Source: Ekhidna sp.
Lineage (GTDB): Bacteria; Bacteroidota; Bacteroidia; Cytophagales; Cyclobacteriaceae
Direction: 5' to 3'
Assembly (NCBI GenBank): GCA_014323825.1
Contig: JACONI010000084.1
Span: 1 to 46,260 of the forward strand
DNA length: 46,260 nucleotides
The position numbers and the translations under genes were made by a program. The first letter of the stretch is position 1. Every line of letters begins with the position of its first letter. Under the pieces are notes generated by a model that did not search any database, was not told the DNA's origin, and saw nothing but the letters and a program-made list of their open reading frames with translations. Below are positions 1 through 6,597 of the stretch, piece after piece.

Positions 1-931
1 CGTCCCTTCCCGCTTTGCCTCTACAGGAGTACTTATCCGGTGCGCCGAAAGTGATGCCGGAGGGGATTCGGGTTTCGTCCGCTGCTTCATCTAAGGTGCT
101 CCATCCGATGAGGAGCTTATCGTAGTTTTCGGAAGACATGGAGGAACCTGAGAACATGCCTTCCATATCTGTCACGTTGCTCACGTCCCATTCGCTGAGG
201 TCTTGGTTGAAGGAAGAGTTCTGAAACATAGCGGTCATATTTGTCACCTTTCTCACGTCCCACTTGCTGAGGTCTTGGTTGAAGGAAGAGTTCTGAAACA
301 TAGCGGCCATATTTGTCACCTTGCTCACGTCCCACTTGCTGAGGTCTCCGGTGAAAGTAGCACTCTGGAACATGCCGAACATATCCGTCACCCCTGAAAG
401 ATTCGGTATGCCTGCCTCCTCATCAATGGAGAGGTTGCTGCAATTCCGAAAAGCCCCATCCATGGAAGTCCATGGGTTATCACCCCACTTTTCGATGGAG
501 CGTATCTGCCCCGCCGCAGTGAAGTTTTTTCTGAAGAAGATACGTGGAAAGGTACCGCTGATGGTAATGGTGTAAGTGCCTGGTTGGGAATAGGTATGAG
601 AAGCATTTCCGGTGTAGGTGTTATTATCCTCCATCCGGTCCCCCCATTTTACAGAATAACTGTAGCCGCTCCCTGTAGTAGGAATGGTAATGGTTCTGTT
701 GTCAGAGGTTATCTGCCATGTGGTGATGAAGGGTTTTGTATCATCCTGTGCCTGCCCGTAGAAAGCGAGTAGAATTGCAAAAATAACAAGAAAGGTATTT
801 TTTGGAGATAGTATTAGACTATAGGGGGGGGGGGGCATTAAATTAAGCCCGTACAGCCCTTTCGGCAGCGTGTGTGACGTGTTCTCTGTGTTCATGATGT
901 TTTTTGGTCTTTTTTTATTGAATGCGATCAT
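1..931 (-). CDS. BspA-like (DUF285 repeat) surface protein, partial at left edge
   Basis: Read on the minus strand, one open frame enters from the window edge. It contains three or more repeats of the pattern F(N/T)xDLSxWDVSxVTxMxxMF, the hallmark of BspA/DUF285 leucine-rich-repeat surface proteins, then a CxGxxGRD-like segment running off the edge. Before the repeats is a PKD-like beta segment (HTYSQPGTYTITISG). The N-terminus has a hydrophobic stretch, NTFLVIFAILLAFYGQAQ, that fits a signal peptide. Three in-frame ATGs are possible (931, 895, 838); the longest is given because a stop lies just upstream of 931, but the start is uncertain. A 12-C run lies immediately after the ATG at 838. Such proteins are usually exported and cell-surface attached. 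The role is inferred as adhesion or surface display; the family call is firm, the C-terminus is missing. Confidence 0.82.
   Translation of the reverse strand, partial: MIAFNKKRPKNIMNTENTSHTLPKGLYGLNLMPPPPYSLILSPKNTFLVIFAILLAFYGQAQDDTKPFITTWQITSDNRTITIPTTGSGYSYSVKWGDRMEDNNTYTGNASHTYSQPGTYTITISGTFPRIFFRKNFTAAGQIRSIEKWGDNPWTSMDGAFRNCSNLSIDEEAGIPNLSGVTDMFGMFQSATFTGDLSKWDVSKVTNMAAMFQNSSFNQDLSKWDVRKVTNMTAMFQNSSFNQDLSEWDVSNVTDMEGMFSGSSMSSENYDKLLIGWSTLDEAADETRIPSGITFGAPDKYSCRGKAGRD
824..835 (-). repeat. Homopolymeric C12 tract at the N-terminus of the surface protein gene
   Basis: Twelve consecutive G on the plus strand (C on the coding strand) encode four prolines directly after an in-frame ATG and before the signal-peptide core. 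Twelve is a multiple of three, so the upstream ATGs at 931 and 895 are in frame with the repeats in this assembly. Gain or loss of one C would put all three candidate ATGs (931, 895, 838) out of frame with the repeats. This is the arrangement expected of a slipped-strand phase-variation switch, though a sequencing artefact in tract length cannot be excluded. Confidence 0.9.
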
Positions 932-968
932 AACTCTTTATTTTAAGTTTATAAAAATAAATTTGACT

Positions 969-1108
969 ACAAGGTTAAACACTTTTCTATTAAAAATGTA
1001 AAGTAAGTACAAAAATATTTAATTATCAAGGGGTCTTCCATTTTCTATTAAAAAATGTAGACAGCTTAAGAGAAACGGTTATCATGCTGAGGCTAAAAAG
1101 AGATAATT
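969..1108 (+). repeat. About 140-bp imperfect repeat, copy A (partner at 35822-35962)
   Basis: This stretch aligns by eye along its whole length with 35822-35962. Shared blocks include TTAAACACTTTT, GTAAAGTAAGTA, TCAAGGGG, CGGTTA and CATGCTGA followed by GCTAAAAAGA. Both copies lie upstream of the start of a minus-strand surface protein gene. In copy B one plus frame reads LREAVTMLMLKRNN then stop, so the repeat may hold the eroded tail of an old gene; alternatively it is a shared upstream control region. Confidence 0.75.
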
Positions 1109-1286
1109 GTTTAAAATACACAACGGGTATTATCTGTAAATCTTACTTCAATTGCAGTTGTTAGTATTTTCTAAATAATCATATTGCCCATCCCGTAAAC
1201 TTTCATAAAGTATCTTTACAGTAATGCGACGACCGAGAAGAAACAGAGCCTCATTAGCACAGGCAGGAACGGGAGTGGATATGATT
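1109..1286 (+). pseudogene. hemB: hemB fragment 1 (upstream region, first codons, then jump to mid-gene)
   Basis: Bases 1109-1253 match the region upstream of intact hemB plus its first ten codons (3196-3340) with scattered substitutions. Bases 1254-1286 then match hemB 3758-3790. The join removes 417 bp, an exact multiple of three, leaving a 21-codon reading frame that ends at a TGA created where the following module begins. It cannot encode an enzyme. The right boundary (GATATGATT) is the same hemB position at which fragment 2 ends. Confidence 0.9.
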
Positions 1287-1302
1287 TGATACTTCCGATT
1301 AA

Positions 1303-1326
1303 TGTCAATCAGAGTTATATTTGACA
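1303..1326 (+). promoter_or_regulatory. TATATTTG -7 box inside a TGTCAA/TTGACA inverted repeat
   Basis: TATATTTG (1316-1323) fits the Bacteroidota -7 consensus TAnnTTTG and lies only four bases before the ATG at 1328, so a transcript starting there would be almost leaderless. It overlaps the right arm of an inverted repeat, TGTCAA (1303-1308) and TTGACA (1321-1326), which could serve as an operator. The same arrangement recurs at 2040-2063 and, with one arm mutated to TTGACG, at 2653-2676. No convincing -33 element is seen. Confidence 0.4.
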
Positions 1327-1327
1327 G

Positions 1328-1633
1328 ATGATAGACACACTTACCATAGCTACGGAACTTGAAGAAGCGGGGCTAACGAGGTCACAAGCAACCGCAGTCG
1401 CTCATCAGATGAAAGCACTCACTGAAAGCTCACTCGCCTCCAAAGAAAACCTAAAAACAATGGAAAACAATCTTCAGAAAGAAATAAACGCAGTGAAAGT
1501 AGAGGTAAAAACAATAGAGGCCAATCTTCAAAAAGAATTAAGACAAACATCAAATGCAACGATTAAGTGGGTGGCCGCTATGCTCATTGGTCAAACCGCA
1601 CTAATAACCACGCTGATAAAGGTTTTTAGCTAA
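1328..1633 (+). CDS. DUF1640-like coiled-coil membrane-anchored protein, copy 1
   Basis: A 101-residue protein. The N-terminal 30 residues (IDTLTIATELEEAGLTRSQA) resemble the start of DUF1640 / CCDC90-type proteins. Residues 36-75 form a charged amphipathic helix with the unit LQKEINAVKVEV, and residues 79-100 form one hydrophobic segment (WVAAMLIGQTALITTLIKVF) fitting a C-terminal transmembrane helix. The family has no settled bacterial role; the architecture suggests a helical oligomer tethered to the membrane. The copy differs from copy 3 at only a few positions, including KTMENN instead of KTIEAN. The start is the first ATG after the conserved leader. Confidence 0.8.
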   Translation: MIDTLTIATELEEAGLTRSQATAVAHQMKALTESSLASKENLKTMENNLQKEINAVKVEVKTIEANLQKELRQTSNATIKWVAAMLIGQTALITTLIKVFS

Positions 1634-1638
1634 CCATA

Positions 1639-1661
1639 AATGGCATGGCTAAAATGCCATT
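1639..1661 (+). terminator. Hairpin after DUF1640-like copy 1
   Basis: AATGGCA and TGCCATT form a 7-bp stem with a 9-base loop just after the stop codon, followed by CGCTTTTC. The short T run makes it a weak intrinsic terminator candidate. The stem is kept after copy 2 but has a mismatch after copy 3. Confidence 0.45.
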
Positions 1662-1834
1662 CGCTTTTCAATAAAAAACAACACCCTGTGAGACGCTGCA
1701 CAATCAGCGGGAGAAGAATAGATAAATTTACCTTCTTGTTAAGCGTTTAGGGGTCATTTTTGACCTCCGAGCGGTTATTTTTTTTCGATCCGGGGTTGTT
1801 TGTCCCGTCCTAAAATAAATAGACAGTTTTTTAC

Positions 1835-2023
1835 TTAAAGTCTTTAAAACGGATTAAAAAAGAGTTCCCAGAAGCATTGGTCATCACAGATACGGCAATG
1901 GACTTGTACAGTTCCGATGGACAGGACAGAATCGTAGAAGATGGGAAAATTCTCAATGATGAGATGCCGGACATCTTAGGGCAGATGGCTTTAACACAGG
2001 CAGGAACGGGAGTGGATATGATT
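1835..2023 (+). pseudogene. hemB: hemB fragment 2 (internal 189 bp)
   Basis: These 189 bases align without gaps to hemB 3602-3790 (from the LKSLKRIKKEFPEALVITD region to GTGVDMI), with about a dozen substitutions. The DPYSSDGHDG metal-site region is altered to DLYSSDGQDR, as expected of sequence no longer under selection. There is no start and no downstream active site. It is bounded on the left by the tail of module 1 and on the right by the leader of module 2. Confidence 0.92.
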
Positions 2024-2064
2024 TGATATTTCTGATTAATGTCAATCAGAGTTATATTTGACAG

Positions 2065-2424
2065 ATGATAGACACACTTACCATAGCTACGGAACTTGAA
2101 GAAGCGGGGCTAACGAGGTCACAAGCAACCGCAGTCGCTCATCAGATGAGAGCACTCACCGAAAGCTCACTCGCCTCCAAAGAAAACCTAAAAACAATAG
2201 AAGCCAATCTTCAGAAAGAAATAAACGCAGTGAAAGTAGAGGTAAAAACAATAGAAGCCAATCTTCAAAAAGAAATAAACGCAGTGAAAGTAGAAGTAAA
2301 AACAATAGAAGCCAATCTTCAAAAAGAATTAAGACAAACGTCAAATGCGACGATTAAGTGGGTGGCCGCTATGCTCATTGGTCAAACCGCACTAATAACC
2401 ACGCTGATAAAGGTTTTTAGCTAA
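2065..2424 (+). CDS. DUF1640-like coiled-coil membrane-anchored protein, copy 2 (expanded coil)
   Basis: A 119-residue paralogue of the flanking copies, identical over most of its length but with one extra 18-residue unit, KTIEANLQKEINAVKVEV (54 bp), in the coiled-coil region. The N-terminal domain and the single C-terminal hydrophobic helix are unchanged, so the difference only lengthens the stalk. Eighteen residues equals an 11+7 step and would keep a helical register. The start ATG follows the same conserved leader. Function is unknown; as with the other copies it is probably an inner-membrane anchored helical protein. Confidence 0.8.
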   Translation: MIDTLTIATELEEAGLTRSQATAVAHQMRALTESSLASKENLKTIEANLQKEINAVKVEVKTIEANLQKEINAVKVEVKTIEANLQKELRQTSNATIKWVAAMLIGQTALITTLIKVFS

Positions 2425-2429
2425 CCGTA

Positions 2430-2452
2430 AATGGCAGGACTAAAATGCCATT
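2430..2452 (+). terminator. Hairpin after DUF1640-like copy 2
   Basis: The same 7-bp stem AATGGCA/TGCCATT as after copy 1, with loop GGACTAAAA and the trailing CGCTTTTC. Conservation of the stem while the loop differs suggests it is functional. Confidence 0.45.
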
Positions 2453-2555
2453 CGCTTTTCAATAAAAAACAACACCCCGGAGATGCTGCGCAATCAGCGG
2501 AAGAAGAATAGATAAATCACCTTCTTGTTAAGCGTTTAGGGGTTGTTTTTATTTA

Positions 2556-2586
2556 AACCTTCAAGGTTTTCAAAACCTTTAAGGTT
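2556..2586. repeat. 31-nt palindromic REP-like element
   Basis: AACCTTCAAGGTTTT and AAAACCTTTAAGGTT are inverted copies with one mismatch, separated by a single C. A half copy with its flank (TTATTTAAACCTTCAAGGTTT) recurs near 34132-34153. It sits exactly where the second module loses the tail present in the other two, so it may mark a rearrangement point. Confidence 0.7.
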
Positions 2587-2677
2587 GCTCAAAAGTTCTA
2601 ATTGTAACCCCAGACCAGTCAACAATGCATATCATTTAATATTTCTGATTAATGTCAATCAGGGTTATATTTGACGG

Positions 2678-2983
2678 ATGATTGACACACTTACCATAGC
2701 TACGGAACTGGAAGAAGCAGGGCTAACGAGGTCACAAGCAACCGCAGTCGCTCATCAGATGAGAGCACTCACCGAAAGCTCACTCGCCTCCAAAGAAAAC
2801 TTAAAAACAATAGAAGCCAATCTTCAAAAAGAAATAAACGCAGTGAAAGTAGAGGTAAAAACAATAGAAGCTAATCTTCAAAAAGAATTAAGACAAACAT
2901 CAAATGCGACGATTAAGTGGGTGGCCGCTATGCTCATTGGTCAAACCGCACTGATCACCACGCTGATAAAGGTTTTTAGCTAA
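2678..2983 (+). CDS. DUF1640-like coiled-coil membrane-anchored protein, copy 3
   Basis: A 101-residue protein with the same three parts as the other copies: an N-terminal ELEEAGLTRSQATAVAHQM segment, one full 18-residue coil unit and a C-terminal hydrophobic helix near residues 79-100. Nucleotide differences from copies 1 and 2 are few and mostly silent, which suggests the protein is kept by selection or conversion rather than decaying. The gene lies upstream of intact hemB on the same strand with 327 bp between. That gap holds the module tail and the hemB upstream region. Its biological role is not known. Confidence 0.8.
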   Translation: MIDTLTIATELEEAGLTRSQATAVAHQMRALTESSLASKENLKTIEANLQKEINAVKVEVKTIEANLQKELRQTSNATIKWVAAMLIGQTALITTLIKVFS

Positions 2984-3310
2984 CCATAAATGGCAGGACT
3001 AAAATTCCATTCGCTTTTCAATAAAAAACAACACCCCGGAGACGCTGCGCAATCAGCGGAAGAAGAATAGATAAATCACCTTCTTGTTAAGCGTTTAGGA
3101 GGCATTGTTGACTTCCGAGCGGTTATTTTTTTGATCCGGGGTTGTTTGTCCCGTCCTAAAATAAACAGACAGCTTTTTACTTAATTCTATTTTTAGTTTA
3201 AAATGTACAACGGGTATTATCTGTAAATTTTATTTCAATTGTAGTTGTTAATATTTTCTAAATCATCATATTGCCCATCCCGTAAACTTTCATAAAGTAT
3301 CTTTACAATA

Positions 3311-4282
3311 ATGCGACGACCGAGAAGAAACAGAGCCTCAGCAGCTATTCGGGATTTGGCTGAGGAAACAACACTAACTACGAATGACTTCATCTTCCCT
3401 CTTTTCCTGATTGAGGGGATCCATAGAAAATCCGAGCCCGCATCCATGCCCGGCATCTTCCGTCTTTCGGAAGATTTGATACTTAAGGAAATAGAAGCAT
3501 GCTTAAAGCTCGGTATCAAAGGCTTTGCCATTTTCCCGGTGGTTGCAGCAGCTTACAAGGACAAGTATGCCTCCGAGAGTTATGATCCGGAATTCTTTTA
3601 TTTAAAGTCTTTAAAACGGATTAAAAAAGAGTTCCCGGAAGCATTGGTCATCACAGATACGGCAATGGATCCGTACAGTTCCGATGGGCACGACGGAATC
3701 GTAGAGGGTGGGAAAATTCTCAATGATGAGACACTGAACATCTTAGGGCAGATGGCTTTAGCACAGGCAGGAACGGGAGTGGATATGATTGGTCCCTCTG
3801 ACATGATGGACTTTAGAGTCGGCTATATCAGAAATATTCTGGATGAAAACGGGTTCTCTGACACAGGAATCATGTCATACACTGCAAAGTATGCCAGTGC
3901 GTTCTATGGCCCTTTTCGGGAGGCCCTTGATTCAATCCCAAAGTTTGGCGATAAAAAAACCTACCAGATGAACCCTGCTAATTCCGATGAGGCCATGCTT
4001 GAAGCTGAACTTGACTTCAATGAAGGGGCAGACGTGTTGATGGTGAAACCGGCACTTGCTTACCTGGATATTATTCAGCGATTAAAAGGAGCGTTCAATA
4101 TTCCCGTAGCAGCTTACAATGTCTCAGGCGAGTATTCCATGATCAAGGCGGCAGGAGAAAAAGGCTGGCTGGATTCTGAAAAAACCATGATGGAATCTTT
4201 GCTTTCTATCAAGCGATCCGGAGCTGATATGATATTTACCTACTTCGCCAAGGAAGCGGCACAACTCCTGAAAAATCAATAA
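3311..4282 (+). CDS. hemB: Delta-aminolevulinic acid dehydratase (porphobilinogen synthase)
   Basis: This cytoplasmic enzyme condenses two 5-aminolevulinate molecules to porphobilinogen in tetrapyrrole synthesis. The 323-residue length is normal for the family. The two Schiff-base lysines are present in SYTAKYASAFYGPFR and in VLMVKPALAYLD. The metal-site stretch reads DTAMDPYSSDGHDG, without the cysteines of zinc-dependent enzymes, which suggests the magnesium-type variant. The ATG start opens MRRPRRNRASAAIRDL, typical of HemB. It is the only complete copy; two partial duplicates lie upstream at 1109-1286 and 1835-2023. The 3' neighbour is convergent. Confidence 0.97.
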   Translation: MRRPRRNRASAAIRDLAEETTLTTNDFIFPLFLIEGIHRKSEPASMPGIFRLSEDLILKEIEACLKLGIKGFAIFPVVAAAYKDKYASESYDPEFFYLKSLKRIKKEFPEALVITDTAMDPYSSDGHDGIVEGGKILNDETLNILGQMALAQAGTGVDMIGPSDMMDFRVGYIRNILDENGFSDTGIMSYTAKYASAFYGPFREALDSIPKFGDKKTYQMNPANSDEAMLEAELDFNEGADVLMVKPALAYLDIIQRLKGAFNIPVAAYNVSGEYSMIKAAGEKGWLDSEKTMMESLLSIKRSGADMIFTYFAKEAAQLLKNQ

Positions 4283-4333
4283 TAATGTAAGGCCCGATCA
4301 AAGTGCAGTTAGAAGAGCAATGAAAGTGGAGGG

Positions 4334-5218
4334 TCATCTTATCATTAATACCTTCCAGGCAGTGTCCACTTCTCCTTCATTCAACAGCTTAGCTGCAAGT
4401 TTGTGGAGTTCCAGCCGGATATTTTCCTCGTCATCAAAGGAGTCCAGAATTGTGCTTACTTCGGGTTCATTGGCAAAGTCCTGCACATCTTTCCGAGAGG
4501 GCAGTTGTTCCACATTTCCTAACATGCCCAGATGATTTCCGGTGAGCACCGTACTTATTCTAATTCGGTCAGGTATCCGGTCGACTCCCATACCCTTGGT
4601 TTTCAGAGGTTTGGCCACCTCAAATATAGCATCTCCAAATGCCTTGACATACCAATCTCCTCCCATTCTTCCTACCGCATTTAACTTATTCGGATTGATC
4701 CTGCCATTCTCATCTAAGATCTTCTCATCCAGATGGATAAGCAGAACTTCACAGATTACCAACTGACCGGCTCCGCCCTCTTTACCAAGCGATTTCACTT
4801 CTTGTACTTTACACTCAAAAGACACAGGTGCCTCCAACACTCTTGGTGGTTTCACCCTGTCCGAAGGCTCCTGATTAAATCCGGCTTTTGTAAATTCATT
4901 GATACCTTTTTCATACTCCGTGCTGCTTAAAGACATCTGCTGCACCATTTCGTTAGATACGATGCTAACGACAGTCTCCGGATGCTCCAGTACATTATCA
5001 AGGGTATGTTTCGTCGTGTTGTCTCGTCCTCTTCTGGAGGGCGAAAAGATCAGGATGGGCGGATTGGCACTGAATACATTAAAAAAACTGAACGGACTAA
5101 GGTTTACGTTTCCCGCTTTATCTACCGTACTTGCAAAGGCAATCGGGCGGGGGGTAACTGCTCCTAATAAATATCCGTGAAGTTCCGAAGTGGAAATGCC
5201 TTTTGGGTTAATAATCAT
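4334..5218 (-). CDS. Flavin reductase-like domain protein (FMN-binding split barrel)
   Basis: A 294-residue protein with the flavin reductase-like / DIM6-NTAB split-barrel pattern: GAVTPRPIAFASTVDKAGN near residues 19-37, SPFSFFNVFSANPP near 41-54, and a central SIVSNEMVQQMSLSS. Such proteins bind FMN and transfer electrons or act with a partner oxygenase. The C-terminal 100 residues are a less familiar extension. Its ATG overlaps the stop of the fumarylacetoacetase gene (ATGA), so the two are translationally coupled. This suggests a link to aromatic amino acid breakdown, but the substrate cannot be read from the sequence. Confidence 0.85.
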   Translation of the reverse strand: MIINPKGISTSELHGYLLGAVTPRPIAFASTVDKAGNVNLSPFSFFNVFSANPPILIFSPSRRGRDNTTKHTLDNVLEHPETVVSIVSNEMVQQMSLSSTEYEKGINEFTKAGFNQEPSDRVKPPRVLEAPVSFECKVQEVKSLGKEGGAGQLVICEVLLIHLDEKILDENGRINPNKLNAVGRMGGDWYVKAFGDAIFEVAKPLKTKGMGVDRIPDRIRISTVLTGNHLGMLGNVEQLPSRKDVQDFANEPEVSTILDSFDDEENIRLELHKLAAKLLNEGEVDTAWKVLMIR

Positions 5219-6486
5219 AACGCAGGCAATACTTTTGTTGAAACTTCTCCAAAACCGATTCGGATACCCTCTTGTTTTGCATATCCCCTCATGATCACCG
5301 TATCACCATCCAGAATGAACTTCCGTTCACTCCCGTCAGACATAGGTACCGGCTTGGTTCCGCGCCATGAGATTTCCAGCATAGATCCAAACTGACTTGG
5401 ATCGGGTCCCGATAGGGTTCCACTACCATAAAGATCTCCCGTTTTGATATTGCACCCGTTCACAGTGTGGTGAGCCAGCTGTTGTGCCATGCTCCAATAC
5501 ATATATTTGAAATTAGAGTTGGTCACCACTCTCTCCCCTGATCCTTCGGGTCGGATTGCCGCTTCAAGGTTGATATCGAAGTGTTTATCACCTTCAAATT
5601 CCAGATAAGGCAGCACTTTTGGGTCCTGTTGAGGTCCGGGTATTCTGAAGGGTTCCAAAGCATCCATCGTCACAATCCAGGGAGAAACAGACGAAGCAAA
5701 ACTCTTCGCTAAGAAAGGTCCTAAAGGTACATACTCCCACTTCTGAATGTCTCGGGCTGACCAGTCATTGAACAATACCATTCCAAAAATGTAGTCTTCG
5801 GCCTTCTCCGTCGAAATGGATTCTCCTAATAGGTTTTCACCACAGGTGATGAAGGCCATCTCCAACTCAAAGTCAAGCAGCTTACATGGACCAAAAACAG
5901 GAGGTTCATCATCATTAGGTCGCTGCTGCCCTTTTGGACGATGAATCGGTACGCCCGACGCTATAATGGAAGATGCTCTGCCATGGTACCCAACCGGAAG
6001 GTATTTCCAGTTAGGCAGTAGCGCATTGTCCGGATCACGAAACATACATCCCACATTGTATGCGTGTTGTTCACTCGAGTAAAAATCGGTGTAGTCCCCC
6101 ACCTGAATGGGCATGCACATCTTCACCTCCTTCTGAGGAATTAAGAGGGACTTGATATCGTAATGATTTTTTAGTTCTATATTTCCTTCTGCGAGTAGTT
6201 CGGAAATTTTGTTCCTTACTCTCCTCCCCATTTTACGGCCCAAAGCTAAAAATGCGTTTAAGGTCTCTTTTTCAAATACTTTATCCGGTAAGCCTATTCC
6301 GTCCAGAAAGCCATAACTTTGTAAACCGCCCAGATCAAGTACCATCTCGCCGATGGCTACTCCCGCACTTTTATACCCCTTTTGCTCAAAGATGCCAAAG
6401 GGTAGATTTTGTATAGGGAAATCTGAGTTTTCGGGTACGAATACCCATGATCTTAGGGTAGAATTATTTGCTGCTATTTCAATCAT
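5215..6486 (-). CDS. fahA: Fumarylacetoacetase
   Basis: The enzyme cleaves fumarylacetoacetate to fumarate and acetoacetate, the last step of tyrosine degradation. The 423-residue length fits the family. The N-terminal domain (residues 1-120) precedes the catalytic FAH fold, where YHGRASSI, ELEMAFITCGEN, NDWSARDIQKWEYVPLGPFL and GSGTLSGPD are recognisable; the acidic residues in ELEMA and DWSARD are expected metal ligands. It is the first gene of a two-gene minus operon with the flavin reductase-like gene. No other tyrosine catabolic genes are in the window. Confidence 0.95.
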   Translation of the reverse strand: MIEIAANNSTLRSWVFVPENSDFPIQNLPFGIFEQKGYKSAGVAIGEMVLDLGGLQSYGFLDGIGLPDKVFEKETLNAFLALGRKMGRRVRNKISELLAEGNIELKNHYDIKSLLIPQKEVKMCMPIQVGDYTDFYSSEQHAYNVGCMFRDPDNALLPNWKYLPVGYHGRASSIIASGVPIHRPKGQQRPNDDEPPVFGPCKLLDFELEMAFITCGENLLGESISTEKAEDYIFGMVLFNDWSARDIQKWEYVPLGPFLAKSFASSVSPWIVTMDALEPFRIPGPQQDPKVLPYLEFEGDKHFDINLEAAIRPEGSGERVVTNSNFKYMYWSMAQQLAHHTVNGCNIKTGDLYGSGTLSGPDPSQFGSMLEISWRGTKPVPMSDGSERKFILDGDTVIMRGYAKQEGIRIGFGEVSTKVLPAL

Positions 6487-6560
6487 AAAGCAAGTTTAGT
6501 CACAAAGTAACATTTGAATAGTTAGTACCCGTGAATTAATGACAGAGTTTCGACTCCTGT

Positions 6561-6568
6561 TAAATTTG
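6561..6568 (+). promoter_or_regulatory. -7 box candidate for valS
   Basis: TAAATTTG matches the Bacteroidota TAnnTTTG consensus and lies 29 bases before the valS ATG, a usual leader length. No clear -33 TTTG is seen at the expected spacing. Confidence 0.45.
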
Positions 6569-6597
6569 TACCTCAAAATAAAATGGAAGAAACCTAA

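Larger units (their letters stand above)
1287..3184 (+). repeat. Three-copy module array carrying DUF1640-like genes, interleaved with hemB pieces
   Basis: Three modules begin at about 1287, 2024 and 2637 with a conserved 40-bp leader, then the small gene, a hairpin, a CGCTG/CAGCG inverted repeat and a T-rich tail. The first and third share the extended tail ending ...CCTAAAATAAA(T/C)AGACAG; the second lacks it and instead runs into a palindromic element. The first two modules are abutted on their left by hemB sequence ending at the same base, and the first and third are followed by hemB sequence or its upstream region. The near identity implies recent duplication or gene conversion. Confidence 0.85.

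Noticed and set aside
117..397. Arg-rich minus frame (117-335) and a plus frame (203-397) over the DUF285 repeats
   Set aside because: Both are shadows of the repeat region; the frame with the DLSxWDVSxVTxM pattern is the coding one.
1109..2023. hemB fragments as extra functional hemB genes
   Set aside because: One lacks most of the gene and the other has no start and no Schiff-base lysines.
2156..2344. Leu-rich minus-strand frame opposite DUF1640-like copy 2
   Set aside because: Antisense of the repetitive coiled-coil codons; its apparent leucine repeats follow from the sense sequence.
1287..3184. CRISPR-like array
   Set aside because: The repeats are about 500-bp coding modules in three copies, not short regularly spaced repeats with unique spacers.
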